53,136 nucleotides of DNA from a virus. Where the stretch lies: positions 1 to 53,136 of the IMG/VR virus record IMGVR_UViG_3300037585_000579; one strand, written 5' to 3'. A model generated the notes under the pieces. That model searched no databases, was not told where the DNA came from, and worked only from the letters and a program-made list of their open reading frames with translations. Both the position numbers and the translations under genes were made by a program. Shown piece after piece: positions 34,376 through 40,435 of this stretch (positions are counted from its first letter, which is position 1; every line of letters begins with the position of its first letter).

Positions 34376-34769
34376 ATTGCAATGTCCTTCTTTTCCCCTT
34401 CTGCCTAAAGTACTGTACTTTTCCCGTAACACCAGCAGATTTAAGTCTATTTATTAACTGTGAGTCTTTACTTCTCATCTCTGCAAATACTCCGCCATAA
34501 GGAGCTATACAGTCTACTATCCAAGGTATAACTCCACTATTCCAATCTTCTGCTTGTAATTTTTTTCTTTGTGATGCATATTCATCAGAAATGTTTTGAG
34601 ATAGAAATGTCCACGTTGCAAAAAATAAAGGAGTTTTCTTATTAGATACAATAACATATTGATTAGATTTTACAGCAGGTAAAATTGTATTTACCATATT
34701 ATATATTGTATATTTTCTGTAGAGCGGTACTGTATTTAAAATATATATTATTCTTTCAAGATCAGTCAT
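34359..34769 (-). CDS. HlyC/ToxA-type lysine acyltransferase homologue
   Basis: A 136-residue protein resembling toxin-activating acyltransferases: PLYRKYTIYNMVNTILPAV (15-33), PLFFATWTFLSQNIS (47-61), LQAEDWNSGVIPWIVDCIAP (71-90) then YGG. In HlyC the catalytic pair is His23 and Asp92. Here the same spacing gives Tyr17 and Asp86, so the His is replaced. It might acylate a lysine on a phage or host protein, or be a non-catalytic relative. No RTX toxin gene is visible. An extended -10 lies so close that the ATG at 34769 would be at or near the mRNA 5' end; an upstream ATG would fall before the promoter start. Confidence 0.7.
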   Translation of the reverse strand: MTDLERIIYILNTVPLYRKYTIYNMVNTILPAVKSNQYVIVSNKKTPLFFATWTFLSQNISDEYASQRKKLQAEDWNSGVIPWIVDCIAPYGGVFAEMRSKDSQLINRLKSAGVTGKVQYFRQKGKRRTLQYATLL

Positions 34770-34775
34770 TCTACT

Positions 34776-34785
34776 ATTATAACAC
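34776..34785 (-). promoter_or_regulatory. Extended -10 promoter giving a leaderless HlyC-like mRNA
   Basis: Leftward, GTGTTATAAT has the TGn-TATAAT form, right at the TerL stop. The -10 ends 6 bases before the HlyC-like ATG, so transcription should begin at or next to the start codon. No good -35 is seen. Confidence 0.55.
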
Positions 34786-34787
34786 AC

Positions 34788-36332
34788 TTATGCTGCGAAG
34801 TTCCAATAAGTTGAATTCTTTTTCTTTGGCTCGTCTTCCCATTCAGGATCTTCAGGATGTGACAGATGCCATGAGTCCCGTAAATAATGTACAGCCATAA
34901 CCATAGCATCTACCTGATCATCGTGTGCAGCATTGGGAAACTTTAATAACTCGTCTATTAGAGTATCTCCCCACTTCTTCCCCTTGGGTATCCACAGTCT
35001 TCCAGCCTCTATCAAAGGACTTGCAGAATAAACTCTGGATACCTTATCCCTGTCAGGCATATACTCTCGGACAGGCAAACCAGACCTTCGCATATCCTGT
35101 ATCAGAGACTGTCCACTTGCTTTCTTTTCTATAATACAAATATCGGGATGGTGTCTATTATAGAGTTCATGTGCTTTACGCCGTAACTCTGGATACTCAA
35201 ACCTTTCTCTTACATTTCCCAGAAGAATCAGATTAGAAACATAGTCTTCATAACCATCCTCTTCTTCCTGAAACATAGAAAAGATACCCCATGTTTGTAT
35301 AACACTATAATCAGCCGTAGTTTTAGTAGAGAAAGCAGTATCATATGTTTGTATTACAAAGTCACAGGCCGGAGGATCATCATTTTTCCATTCCTGTAAC
35401 CATTGTTTTTTTATTAAACCTCCCTCTTCCGGGGTAGGATCTTGCATATACAATGAGTTCCAATAACGACTACCATTGCTTGCCTTGATCTCATTCTCAT
35501 CTACTCGTAATAGTTTATCTGACTTCCATTCAGGAAAGTAACTTCCTCCCGGTTCCATATCAAGTAATTCAGCCGCTTCTTCATCTAACCATGCAGGTAT
35601 ACGAATAACTTCCCAAGGGAGTGTCTCATACTCATCCATCTCCTGCTGTTGTTTTAGTAACCAACCACACAGATCATCATAATGATAACGAGTATTAATA
35701 ATAACTATAGAACCATTAGGCATAATACGTGTGCGTAAGCCCGCAGGATACCACTCTTTAACATAACGGCGTCCCGCCTCAGAGTAAGAATCCTCCTCAG
35801 ACATCACATCGTCAAGGATAGCTACGTGAGCACCACGTCCTGCAATCTGGGATCTAACACCAGCAGCGTAATACATACCACCATGATTTGTCTTCCACTT
35901 ACCAGCAGCCCGGACATCACTTCGAAGGGAGACACCCTTGAAGATGTTCGTAAACTGTTCTGTATTTACAATATCTCTGACACTACGTCCGAAATCACTG
36001 GATAACTGATCACTATGGGAGACAGTAAGTATCTCATGTTCAGGATTACGTCCAATATACCATGCTGGAAAGAGCTTTGAACATATCACAGACTTGGAAG
36101 AACGTGGTGGCAGAAAGACCATAAGTCTTTTTATTTCACCAGATTCTAACTTTTTTAATTTATTTGATATCACTTCAATATGTTTGCCCATACGCCAATC
36201 AGACACAAGAGTAGGGGCCACTAAACGCACAAAGGTCAGAAAATCATTTTTACTATTTTCTAAAACTTGTGTGGCTAGTAAACTATTAAGTTTTACAAGC
36301 GATACTAGGGAGTCTTTATCATTTTCTATCAT
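34788..36332 (-). CDS. terL: Terminase large subunit
   Basis: A 514-residue packaging ATPase-nuclease. Walker A-like PPRSSKS at 75-81, Walker B VAILDDV at 170-176, and the RNase H-like nuclease acids Asp331 (TYDTAFS), Glu402 (IIEKKASG) and Asp471/472 (HDDQVDAM) are all present. It pumps DNA into the procapsid through the portal and cuts the concatemer. It is the first gene of the leftward structural unit. There is no ribosome site before the ATG, and a promoter so close that the leader would be only a few bases. Confidence 0.95.
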   Translation of the reverse strand: MIENDKDSLVSLVKLNSLLATQVLENSKNDFLTFVRLVAPTLVSDWRMGKHIEVISNKLKKLESGEIKRLMVFLPPRSSKSVICSKLFPAWYIGRNPEHEILTVSHSDQLSSDFGRSVRDIVNTEQFTNIFKGVSLRSDVRAAGKWKTNHGGMYYAAGVRSQIAGRGAHVAILDDVMSEEDSYSEAGRRYVKEWYPAGLRTRIMPNGSIVIINTRYHYDDLCGWLLKQQQEMDEYETLPWEVIRIPAWLDEEAAELLDMEPGGSYFPEWKSDKLLRVDENEIKASNGSRYWNSLYMQDPTPEEGGLIKKQWLQEWKNDDPPACDFVIQTYDTAFSTKTTADYSVIQTWGIFSMFQEEEDGYEDYVSNLILLGNVRERFEYPELRRKAHELYNRHHPDICIIEKKASGQSLIQDMRRSGLPVREYMPDRDKVSRVYSASPLIEAGRLWIPKGKKWGDTLIDELLKFPNAAHDDQVDAMVMAVHYLRDSWHLSHPEDPEWEDEPKKKNSTYWNFAA

Positions 36333-36342
36333 TCTATGTAGT

Positions 36343-36370
36343 ATTATAACATACTTTTTAGAGACATCAA
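36343..36370 (-). promoter_or_regulatory. Sigma70-like promoter for the structural operon
   Basis: Leftward, TTGATG (36365-36370) is followed after 16 bases by TATAAT (36343-36348) with a TG extension. The start would lie about 36336, only a few bases before the TerL ATG, so the first transcript is close to leaderless. Confidence 0.75.
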
Positions 36371-36400
36371 GTAAGATTAAGAAAGATTAAGAAAGATAAT
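36371..36400. repeat. 10-bp AT-rich direct repeats
   Basis: Three 10-base units with an AAGATTAA core stand head to tail just upstream of the terL promoter. Such AT-rich iterons can be protein-binding sites or a DNA-unwinding element. Confidence 0.55.
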
Positions 36401-36449
36401 GATAATAAGTTATAAAGATCTTTAGAGACACCTGTAAAATTTAATTATT

Positions 36450-36478
36450 TTGACCCTTGTATTTTTGGTAAATATGTC
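36450..36478 (+). promoter_or_regulatory. Candidate rightward promoter of the early region (weak)
   Basis: TTGACC is followed after 17 bases by TATGTC, a poor -10. It would transcribe through the hairpin array into the first early gene. The surrounding ~200 bases are AT-rich with a GGGTG/CACCC inverted repeat near 36484-36511, and I see no gene in them. Confidence 0.3.
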
Positions 36479-36571
36479 TCAGGGGTGATATATATATAAA
36501 AGAAGACACCCAGTTTTTGGCAGGGGGTATATTATTATTATGTATGTGCCTTAGTTTGGCAGATTAAAGGA

Positions 36572-36658
36572 TACCTTACGGTACGCTTCGCTAGACCAAC
36601 GTATGCCGTTGGATCGCACCAACATCGCTGTTGGATCACGCCAGCGAGACACCGCTGG
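36572..36658 (+). repeat. Tandem hairpin array (22-23 bp units)
   Basis: Three perfect 6-bp hairpins stand in line: CCAACG/CGTTGG (36596-36612), CCAACA/TGTTGG (36619-36634) and CCAGCG/CGCTGG (36641-36658), with 5-, 4- and 6-base loops and 6-base spacers starting ATC. A smaller TACC/GGTA hairpin precedes them at 36572. The units start 23 and 22 bases apart. The second bases differ but pairing is kept, so structure rather than sequence is conserved. A leader RNA element, protein-binding array or origin are the likely roles. Confidence 0.75.
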
Positions 36659-36695
36659 ACCGTGTTCTAAGAGAGACCTTCCTTGTTGATAGAGC

Positions 36696-36739
36696 GAGGG
36701 ACTGCGCCCCCTCTATTGAGGGGCTACGTTCCCTCTTTT
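36696..36739 (+). terminator. Nested GC-rich hairpin with T tract
   Basis: An outer GAGGGA/TCCCTC stem encloses CCCCTC/GAGGGG (36708-36713 with 36718-36723) with a TATT loop, ending in four T. It can terminate or attenuate leader transcription just before the gene at 36765. Confidence 0.65.
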
Positions 36740-36764
36740 ACTTAACCTTCTAGGAGACTACACT

Positions 36765-37148
36765 ATGACTACATCTAACACTGCTACCCAGCTTCAGGGC
36801 TTGGATCTTAACTCGGTTGACCCCAAGACTTTGGTGGGAGTCATCATGGAGCTAAAGGCTAAAGTTGAGGAACTTGAGTCTAAAGGCAAGGCTGACCCCG
36901 GCACTGCTTGGCTCAACACTCCCGGTCCTAACTTCAGGATCTCGGAAGCACAGAAAGCCAACGGCTTCTGGACGGTGACAGACATGATCATGGACCAAGA
37001 CTATAAGAAGGGAGACGTCATGACTGTAACTCTTTGGAAACCATCAGAGAAAGCTCCCAATACTGCCATTGGGCGCTTGACTACTCAGCCCAAATGGACG
37101 GGAGAGGAACCTGTGGCTACTGACGACGACGATCTGTCAGTACTTTGA
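36765..37148 (+). CDS. Early protein of unknown function, acidic tail
   Basis: A 127-residue protein, the first of the rightward unit. A short coiled coil (IMELKAKVEELESKGKAD, 27-44) is followed by a Trp-containing domain (AWLNTPGPNFRISEAQKANG; GFWTVTDMIMDQDYKKGD) and an acidic end, DDDDLSVL. The acidic tail resembles those of ssDNA-binding proteins, but the body does not show an OB pattern I can recognise. TAGGAG precedes the ATG. DNA of this gene is less AT-rich than its neighbours, which suggests high expression. Confidence 0.6.
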   Translation: MTTSNTATQLQGLDLNSVDPKTLVGVIMELKAKVEELESKGKADPGTAWLNTPGPNFRISEAQKANGFWTVTDMIMDQDYKKGDVMTVTLWKPSEKAPNTAIGRLTTQPKWTGEEPVATDDDDLSVL

Positions 37149-37155
37149 TCTAACT

Positions 37156-37177
37156 GGGAGGGGCTTCGGTCCCTCCC
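37156..37177 (+). terminator. UUCG hairpin
   Basis: A 9-bp stem (37156-37164 with 37169-37177, one G-U) has a TTCG loop, directly after the first early gene and before a small membrane-protein gene. No T tract follows, so attenuation or RNA protection is as likely as termination. Confidence 0.6.
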
Positions 37178-37196
37178 TAACCTTTAGGAGTTTAAC

Positions 37197-37376
37197 ATGA
37201 GAGCAATATTCGCAGTATTTCTAGTTTTGGTTGGTGTGTTCCTTGTTGTAAGTGGGATGCACTTATACGATCCTGCTAACCTGCCGGGATACGTTGGGTA
37301 TGTAGTAGGAGCAATGCTTTCAATCATGGGCATATGCTCTGCACTGGCAGGTACTTTGCTGCTAAGTAACAACTGA
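37197..37376 (+). CDS. Small two-helix membrane protein (59 residues)
   Basis: A short gene with a TAGGAG site 6 bases before the ATG. It encodes two hydrophobic helices (IFAVFLVLVGVFLVVSG, 4-20; VVGAMLSIMGICSALAG, 36-52) joined by a polar loop (HLYDPANLPGYVG). Flanked on both sides by UUCG hairpins. Early small membrane proteins often block superinfection or alter the envelope; that role is inference. Confidence 0.65.
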   Translation: MRAIFAVFLVLVGVFLVVSGMHLYDPANLPGYVGYVVGAMLSIMGICSALAGTLLLSNN

Positions 37377-37382
37377 AGAGAC

Positions 37383-37410
37383 AGGAGGAGCTTCGGCTCT
37401 TCCTTTCTTT
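37383..37410 (+). terminator. UUCG hairpin terminator
   Basis: A 9-bp stem (37383-37391 with 37396-37404) with a TTCG loop and a TTTCTTT tail, just after the small membrane-protein gene. It has the form of an intrinsic terminator. Confidence 0.75.
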
Positions 37411-37765
37411 AAAGTTTGTATCCTAACCTATAAAAAAAATACATTTAATTGTATTTAACACTCAATTATATATCTTAACCGTTAAAAAAGACGCACTAAT
37501 CTGTGTAATTCGTCCCCTTTACGTGTGTGTTGCATAATAAACCACCACCGTAATAATCTAACCAATCTATAAAGACTAACAAATACAAGGGACTAATAGC
37601 TGTTGTATATATATCACACTATCAAACTGATTTATATATTCTCATCATCTATGTGTAGCCTGAAGAGTATCATGATGATAGCTTTGACGAACTCTCTCGC
37701 TTTTGAAACACCCACTTCGTTGAGGGCGTTTCATCCGCTTACTGTCTATCTATAGGAGATATAAT
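37411..37765 (+). other. AT-rich intergenic region without a supported gene
   Basis: About 355 bases hold no convincing gene. It contains an AAATACA/TGTATTT inverted repeat near 37438-37457, an AT-rich stretch, and a TGAAAC/GTTTCA hairpin with an inner CCC/GGG pair (37704-37733). A 34-codon ORF at 37651 lacks a ribosome site. AGGAGAT stands before the next gene. Confidence 0.5.
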
Positions 37766-38125
37766 ATGTCATTTGATTTAGTTGTTGCTGGCAGTAGAGA
37801 CTTTATGCATTATGCTTTGTTAGAGAAGACATTGGATAAACTGTTAGTGAACAGGGTTGATGAAGGTGTAAGAATAATAAGTGGAACAGCTAGAGGGGCT
37901 GATGAGTTAGGACAAATGTATGCAGATAATAAAGGCTATGATGTAATACTAAAGCCAGCTAAATGGAATCTGCATGGTAGGTCAGCAGGATATAAAAGAA
38001 ATGTAGAGATGGCAGACATAGCTGATGCTGTTATATGTTTCTGGGATGGTAGATCCAGAGGCACTAAGCATATGATAGATATTAGTGAGTCAAAGGATAT
38101 ACCATTACGTGTAATAAGATTTTAA
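37766..38125 (+). CDS. SLOG-family protein (DUF2493, YspA/cpYpsA-like)
   Basis: A 119-residue Rossmann-like protein with GSRDF (9-13), ISGTARGADELG (38-49), KWNLHGRSAGYKRNVEMADI (66-85) and FWDGRSRGTKHMI (92-104), the conserved motifs of the DUF2493/YspA branch of SLOG domains. SLOG proteins bind nucleotides or nucleotide-derived ligands and often act in stress or defence signalling. In a phage it may sense or consume a signal nucleotide; that is inferred. GGAGAT precedes the ATG. Confidence 0.8.
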   Translation: MSFDLVVAGSRDFMHYALLEKTLDKLLVNRVDEGVRIISGTARGADELGQMYADNKGYDVILKPAKWNLHGRSAGYKRNVEMADIADAVICFWDGRSRGTKHMIDISESKDIPLRVIRF

Positions 38126-38134
38126 TAATCGCTC

Positions 38135-38161
38135 CAACACCCCCCTCTTCGAGGGGCGTTG
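38135..38161 (+). terminator. GC-rich stem-loop of the early intergenic family
   Basis: CAAC/GTTG outer pairs enclose CCCCTC/GAGGGG with a TTC loop. It follows the SLOG gene and precedes the tRNA-like RNAs. It lacks a long T tract. Confidence 0.55.
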
Positions 38162-38216
38162 TCGCTTCTCATACTTACTTTATCTTAAGGTTCGTAGTCA
38201 AGACATGACCTCTTGT

Positions 38217-38384
38217 GGAGAGTCTGGTTGAGTTTATGTTGAAATTCCATGCACTGTTTCAACAGGGTAGTCTTAAAACAGATGAGTGCGAGACAGACAT
38301 CTGGCTGCATCTGGATCGTGGTCGTTCCAAGCTTTGCAGTATTAATCAACTACCTAACAGAGGGTTCAATTCCCTCTCTCTCCA
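38217..38384 (+). ncRNA. tRNA-like RNA element 1 (168 nt)
   Basis: GGAGAGT (38217-38223) pairs with TCTCTCC (38377-38383), a 7-bp acceptor-like stem with a U-U at the last pair. A perfect T-arm follows the tRNA rule: GAGGG, loop TTCAATT, CCCTC (38360-38376), with A as discriminator and no CCA. Between them are CTGGTTGAGT instead of a normal D-arm, an 8-bp helix TGTTGAAA/TTTCAACA (38237-38264) and a GGTAGT/ACTACC helix (38266-38271 with 38349-38354) holding a 77-base structured insert. No anticodon arm is recognised. An exact CTTACTTTATCTTA repeat stands before this and the next element. Confidence 0.75.
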
Positions 38385-38400
38385 TCTTACTTTATCTTAT

Positions 38401-38522
38401 GGAAAGTCTGGTTGAGTGAATGTTGTAAACCTATGAAGGCATGACTATCATGTTGGAGGTCTGTACAATGCAACAAGGTGAGTACAGTCACCTAACAGAG
38501 GGTTCGATTCCTTCTCTTTCCA
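38401..38522 (+). ncRNA. tRNA-like RNA element 2 (122 nt)
   Basis: It has the same plan as element 1. GGAAAGT (38401-38407) pairs with TCTTTCC (38515-38521) with the same U-U. The T-arm is GAGGG, TTCGATT, CCTTC (38498-38514), and CTGGTTGAGT is shared. Helix A TGTTGTA/TGCAACA (38421-38475) now holds the longer insert, and helix B AGGTGA/TCACCT (38476-38493) is a tight hairpin. TAACAGAGGGTTC before the T-loop is common to both. Changes in the acceptor, such as A for G with T for C opposite, keep pairing, which supports a selected RNA fold. Confidence 0.75.
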
Positions 38523-38545
38523 GCTTACTTATAAGGATATACAAG

Positions 38546-38746
38546 ATGAACAACTTTTATACTGGATACATGTCCGCTGATAAAGATCTCAGAGAAGCAA
38601 TTCAAAATAATCAAATAGGTTGGCTCAATAAAGCATTAAAAAGTTTCGATAACGATCCCCCAAATAGTTCTTTTCAGGAAGGATATAAACAACTACTCAT
38701 TGAAGAATTTAAAATGAAAGGATTAAAAGATGAGTTTAGATTATAG
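38546..38746 (+). CDS. Small early protein (66 residues)
   Basis: A 66-residue hydrophilic helical protein (MNNFYTGYMSADKDLREAIQ at the N-terminus). The ATG at 38546 has AAGGAT upstream. In-frame ATGs further upstream fall inside the tRNA-like RNA and are not credible. It overlaps the next gene. No family recognised. Confidence 0.55.
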   Translation: MNNFYTGYMSADKDLREAIQNNQIGWLNKALKSFDNDPPNSSFQEGYKQLLIEEFKMKGLKDEFRL

Positions 38747-38885
38747 AATTGAAAATGCCAGAGAAGATATGTTCTGGAGTTTCTTTGATGAGATTCGAAA
38801 AGAATTAATAGCTGATGGCATGGCTGAACTAGAAGCAGACATACATGCAAAAGAGATGGCCGAGGAGAAGTTAGATGGAATATGA
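38730..38885 (+). CDS. Small early protein (51 residues)
   Basis: A 51-residue acidic helical protein (ENAREDMFWSFFDEIRKELI; EADIHAKEMAEEKLDGI). AAAGGA precedes the ATG. It overlaps both neighbours, as is usual in this run of small early genes. Confidence 0.55.
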   Translation: MSLDYRIENAREDMFWSFFDEIRKELIADGMAELEADIHAKEMAEEKLDGI

Positions 38886-39051
38886 TTTTAAATCAATGGC
38901 TCAACCTATCTTAACTATTAAAGAGTTTAAAGAGCTACAAGAAATGAAAGGTATAGAACTATCTCAAACTGATTTGTTCTTAACATATAATAAATATATA
39001 ACACATGCAAAAAAATTCAATAAAGCTTATGGAGATATAGAAAATGTCTGA
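38875..39051 (+). CDS. Small early protein (58 residues)
   Basis: A 58-residue mostly helical protein (TIKEFKELQEMKGIELSQTD in the middle) with a Lys-rich end. GAGGAG lies 8 bases before the ATG and the gene overlaps the next by 8 bases. Function unknown. Confidence 0.5.
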   Translation: MEYDFKSMAQPILTIKEFKELQEMKGIELSQTDLFLTYNKYITHAKKFNKAYGDIENV

Positions 39052-39241
39052 CTATGCACAGAACGAAAAAGATTTTCAAGAGAGAGTATTTGATTATCTT
39101 GATGAACTAAGAGAGCTTGGAGTAACTAATATGTTTAGTGCTACTCCATATATTACTTCTGTTTTTAGTGTTGATAAATTTGAAGCAGGTAATCTTTTAG
39201 AAAATTGGATGAAGACATATCCAAGAAAGAGGAACCAATGA
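39044..39241 (+). CDS. Small early protein (65 residues)
   Basis: A 65-residue protein, acidic at the start (SDYAQNEKDFQERVFDYLDE), with a basic end (KTYPRKRNQ). The stop overlaps the hydrolase ATG. Its role is unknown; the coupling suggests joint expression with the hydrolase. Confidence 0.5.
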   Translation: MSDYAQNEKDFQERVFDYLDELRELGVTNMFSATPYITSVFSVDKFEAGNLLENWMKTYPRKRNQ

Positions 39242-39738
39242 AATGGGTAGTACTGCTGATAGTTGGTTTAGCTATAGCAGTTTATTTTAATCCTGTAAAA
39301 GCAAGCAAAGGATTAACAGATGAAGAGTATGAAGAAAGACGATGCTTAGTAGAAGCTATATACTTTGAAGCTAGATCAGAGTCAATACTAGCACAGCTTG
39401 CAATAGCTAATGTAATACTTGAACGAGTTAAGTTAGCAAACTTTCCCAACACAGTATGTAAAGTAGTAAAACAAGGACGGTATTATAAAGGCCATCCAAT
39501 ACGACATAAGTGTGCGTTCTCTTACTGGTGTGATGGTAAGTCAGAGAAAATGTACAACAATAAAGCTAAACAAAATGCTATAAAGGTAGCAGCTATGGCA
39601 GCCAGTGGTATTTTTGTAGATCAAACGCTTTATTCTACACACTATCATGCTACTTATGTTAATCCTTACTGGGCATCTAACGAAAGGTTTAAAATTGTTG
39701 CACAAATAGACTCACATATATTCTATATACAACATTGA
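39238..39738 (+). CDS. SleB-type cell-wall hydrolase with N-terminal signal or anchor
   Basis: A 166-residue protein starting with a hydrophobic segment (WVVLLIVGLAIAVYF, 3-17) that looks like a signal peptide or SAR anchor. It has the SleB/Hydrolase_2 core: LVEAIYFEARSES (37-49, putative catalytic Glu44), AIANVILERV (56-65), CAFSYWCDG (92-100) and the closing YHATYV and HIFYIQ. SleB enzymes are peptidoglycan lytic transglycosylases. AAAGAGG precedes the ATG. It is in the early module, away from the M15 lysin, so it may remodel the wall early or be a second export-dependent lysin. Confidence 0.8.
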   Translation: MKWVVLLIVGLAIAVYFNPVKASKGLTDEEYEERRCLVEAIYFEARSESILAQLAIANVILERVKLANFPNTVCKVVKQGRYYKGHPIRHKCAFSYWCDGKSEKMYNNKAKQNAIKVAAMAASGIFVDQTLYSTHYHATYVNPYWASNERFKIVAQIDSHIFYIQH

Positions 39739-39765
39739 AGACCGTGATTGGTCAAAGGATAAATT

Positions 39766-39972
39766 ATGTCTGAATTAACACAAGAAGAATGGGCTAAACG
39801 TCGTACAAAAGATTACAATTATCATGTTGAAAAGTGCAAGACCCATAACCTGCCACCAATGGATTGGGAAACATATAAACATTGGTTCGATAGTAGGGAT
39901 ACGACTGAAACAAACCATCAACGGGTTGAGGAACTATTATTTAAACATAATTTACGCAACATGAAAAGGTAA
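39766..39972 (+). CDS. Small early protein (68 residues)
   Basis: A 68-residue, Lys/Trp/His-rich hydrophilic protein (YHVEKCKTHNLPPMDWETYK). AAAGGAT precedes the ATG. No domain recognised; seven bases separate it from the next gene. Confidence 0.5.
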   Translation: MSELTQEEWAKRRTKDYNYHVEKCKTHNLPPMDWETYKHWFDSRDTTETNHQRVEELLFKHNLRNMKR

Positions 39973-39978
39973 ATAAGT

Positions 39979-40179
39979 ATGAAATTAACTAGAGAACAAA
40001 GGATAGCATTAAAAAAAGTTTATGATAGAGAATGGAATAAACCTGATAGCTACCTAACTTTTCGTCGGACAGTAATACCGGAAATATGTGGTGATGCAGT
40101 CATGGTTCCTTTTGTTAATATGTGGTTATATATAGAACTTAATGGGTATACACTGCAATATGAAAAGGTAATACAATGA
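39979..40179 (+). CDS. Small early protein (66 residues)
   Basis: A 66-residue protein, basic at the start (LTREQRIALKKVYDREW), with a hydrophobic middle (CGDAVMVPFVNMWLYIELNG). It may bind nucleic acid or membrane. The stop overlaps the next ATG. Confidence 0.5.
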   Translation: MKLTREQRIALKKVYDREWNKPDSYLTFRRTVIPEICGDAVMVPFVNMWLYIELNGYTLQYEKVIQ

Positions 40180-40391
40180 AAACCTATAGAGTATCATGGC
40201 TAAAGGGTAGACGTGCAGGAGCGCAGGGTAAACACTATCCTGATAGTGTGGTAGTACAGGCAGAGAATGAAAAAGCTGCACACTTAAAAGCATATGAGAC
40301 ACACGAACATCTAATGTGTGTAGACATAACAGAAATAGACAAGCCAAGGACAGTTGAAAACAATATAGATCGACAACGCCCCCTCTCTTGA
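40176..40391 (+). CDS. Small early protein (71 residues)
   Basis: A 71-residue protein (SWLKGRRAGAQGKHYPDSVV, then QAENEKAAHLKAYETH) whose last codons run into the following stem-loop. The middle pattern resembles small phage proteins of unknown function. AAAGG precedes the ATG. Confidence 0.5.
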   Translation: MKTYRVSWLKGRRAGAQGKHYPDSVVVQAENEKAAHLKAYETHEHLMCVDITEIDKPRTVENNIDRQRPLS

Positions 40392-40402
40392 GGGGCGCTG
40401 TC
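40372..40402 (+). terminator. GC-rich stem-loop of the early intergenic family
   Basis: GACA/TGTC and CGCCCC/GGGGCG stems with a TCTT loop overlap the end of the preceding gene and lie before the ParB-like gene. Confidence 0.55.
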
Positions 40403-40435
40403 TCTCTCTGAAATCTTAACCTATGGAGATATGAT

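Noticed and set aside
37651-37755. 34-codon ORF in the intergenic region
   Set aside because: No ribosome site, unusual composition and it crosses a hairpin.
38401-38522. tRNA-like element 2 as an amber-suppressor tRNA (CTA in a possible loop)
   Set aside because: The loop lacks the required T before the triplet, the arm is not in anticodon position, and no normal D-arm forms.
38217-38522. tRNA-like elements as a tmRNA
   Set aside because: Too short; no tag reading frame, no pseudoknot chain and no CCA end could be found.
38215-38545. ORFs running through the tRNA-like elements (38215-38415 and the 38441 start)
   Set aside because: They ignore the strong RNA structure, lack ribosome sites and encode no recognisable protein; the real start of the next gene is at 38546.
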